DNA of 5,942 nucleotides from Clostridium sp. CAG:508 (GTDB taxonomy: Bacteria; Bacillota; Clostridia; TANB77; CAG-508): the NCBI GenBank assembly GCA_000435755.1, contig FR889074.1, positions 233 to 6,174 on the forward strand. The letters are read 5' to 3'. A model generated the notes under the pieces. That model searched no databases, was not told where the DNA came from, and was given only the letters and a program-made list of their open reading frames with translations. Below are positions 5,762 through 5,942 of this stretch, piece after piece. Every line of letters starts with the position of its first letter. Within the stretch, counting starts at the first letter, position 1. The translations under genes were made by a program, and so were the position numbers.

Positions 5762-5942
5762 TTGACTTTTATTGAAAATATTAAAGAAAAGGCAAAAAAA
5801 GATATTAAAACAATAATACTACCAGAAGCAGAAGATATTAGGGTTTTAAAAGCAACTGAACAAATAATAAAAGAAGGATTTGCAAAAGTTATTTTAATTG
5901 GCGATACGACACAGATTAAGGAGGATGCAAGCAAAAACAATT
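5762..5942 (+). CDS. pta: Phosphate acetyltransferase, N-terminal fragment cut by window edge
   Basis: Pta interconverts acetyl-CoA plus phosphate with acetyl phosphate plus CoA in the cytoplasm. With acetate kinase it forms the acetate/ATP branch of fermentation. Sixty codons are visible from a TTG start, out of about 330 expected for the short, Clostridium/Bacillus-type enzyme. The visible part reads MTFIENIKEKAKKDIKTII, then LPEAEDIRVLKAT (about 20-32), then a second conserved stretch GFAKVILIGD (about 39-48). This is the typical opening of Pta and of the related EutD and phosphate butyryltransferase family. The LPE-x-x-D-x-R pattern and the start position favour Pta, but the catalytic part lies beyond the edge. 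The gene has its own promoter and is separated from rny by a terminator, so it begins a new transcription unit; ackA is the usual next gene in relatives, but that cannot be seen here. Confidence 0.88.
   Translation, partial: MTFIENIKEKAKKDIKTIILPEAEDIRVLKATEQIIKEGFAKVILIGDTTQIKEDASKNN

Noticed and set aside
5719..5940. Minus-strand open frame of 73 codons at the right edge
   Set aside because: It is antisense to the pta promoter and N-terminal coding region, and the plus-strand frame is clearly Pta.

Overview
The window looks like a chromosomal housekeeping segment from a low-GC Firmicute, most likely a member of Clostridia. Base composition is strongly AT-rich (I judge about 30% GC by eye), arginine is written almost only as AGA, and Shine-Dalgarno sites are strong (GGAGG or AAGGAGG). 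RNase Y, a DUF5665-type small membrane protein, a UPF0182 protein and a Pta start fit that group. Tryptophan is encoded by TGG and no gene has in-frame TGA, so the standard bacterial code applies. I cannot assign a genus.

All five genes lie on the + strand. (1) The 3' part of ftsY, the SRP receptor GTPase, enters from the left edge. (2) After 11 bases comes a 939-residue UPF0182 membrane protein with seven predicted membrane crossings and a very large, probably extracytoplasmic, domain. The two genes look like one transcription unit whose promoter lies outside the window. (3) A 14-bp hairpin follows the UPF0182 stop codon. Its 3' arm contains the ribosome binding site of the next gene, a 94-residue DUF5665-like protein that I start at a TTG. 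(4) A 144-base intergenic region with a good SigA-type promoter, bracketed by an inverted repeat, leads to rny (RNase Y), which ends at a strong intrinsic terminator. (5) A second good promoter then drives pta (phosphate acetyltransferase), which runs off the right edge.

Functionally these are protein targeting to the membrane (FtsY), an uncharacterised large membrane protein, a small membrane protein, mRNA turnover at the membrane (RNase Y) and acetyl-phosphate/acetate metabolism (Pta). I see no mobile element, CRISPR array, RNA gene or defence system. The most unusual signal is the hairpin at 3644-3680, where a terminator-like stem, a possible extended -10 element and the sequestered ribosome binding site of the DUF5665 gene all overlap. 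A second point of interest is the tight pairing of ftsY with a UPF0182 gene.
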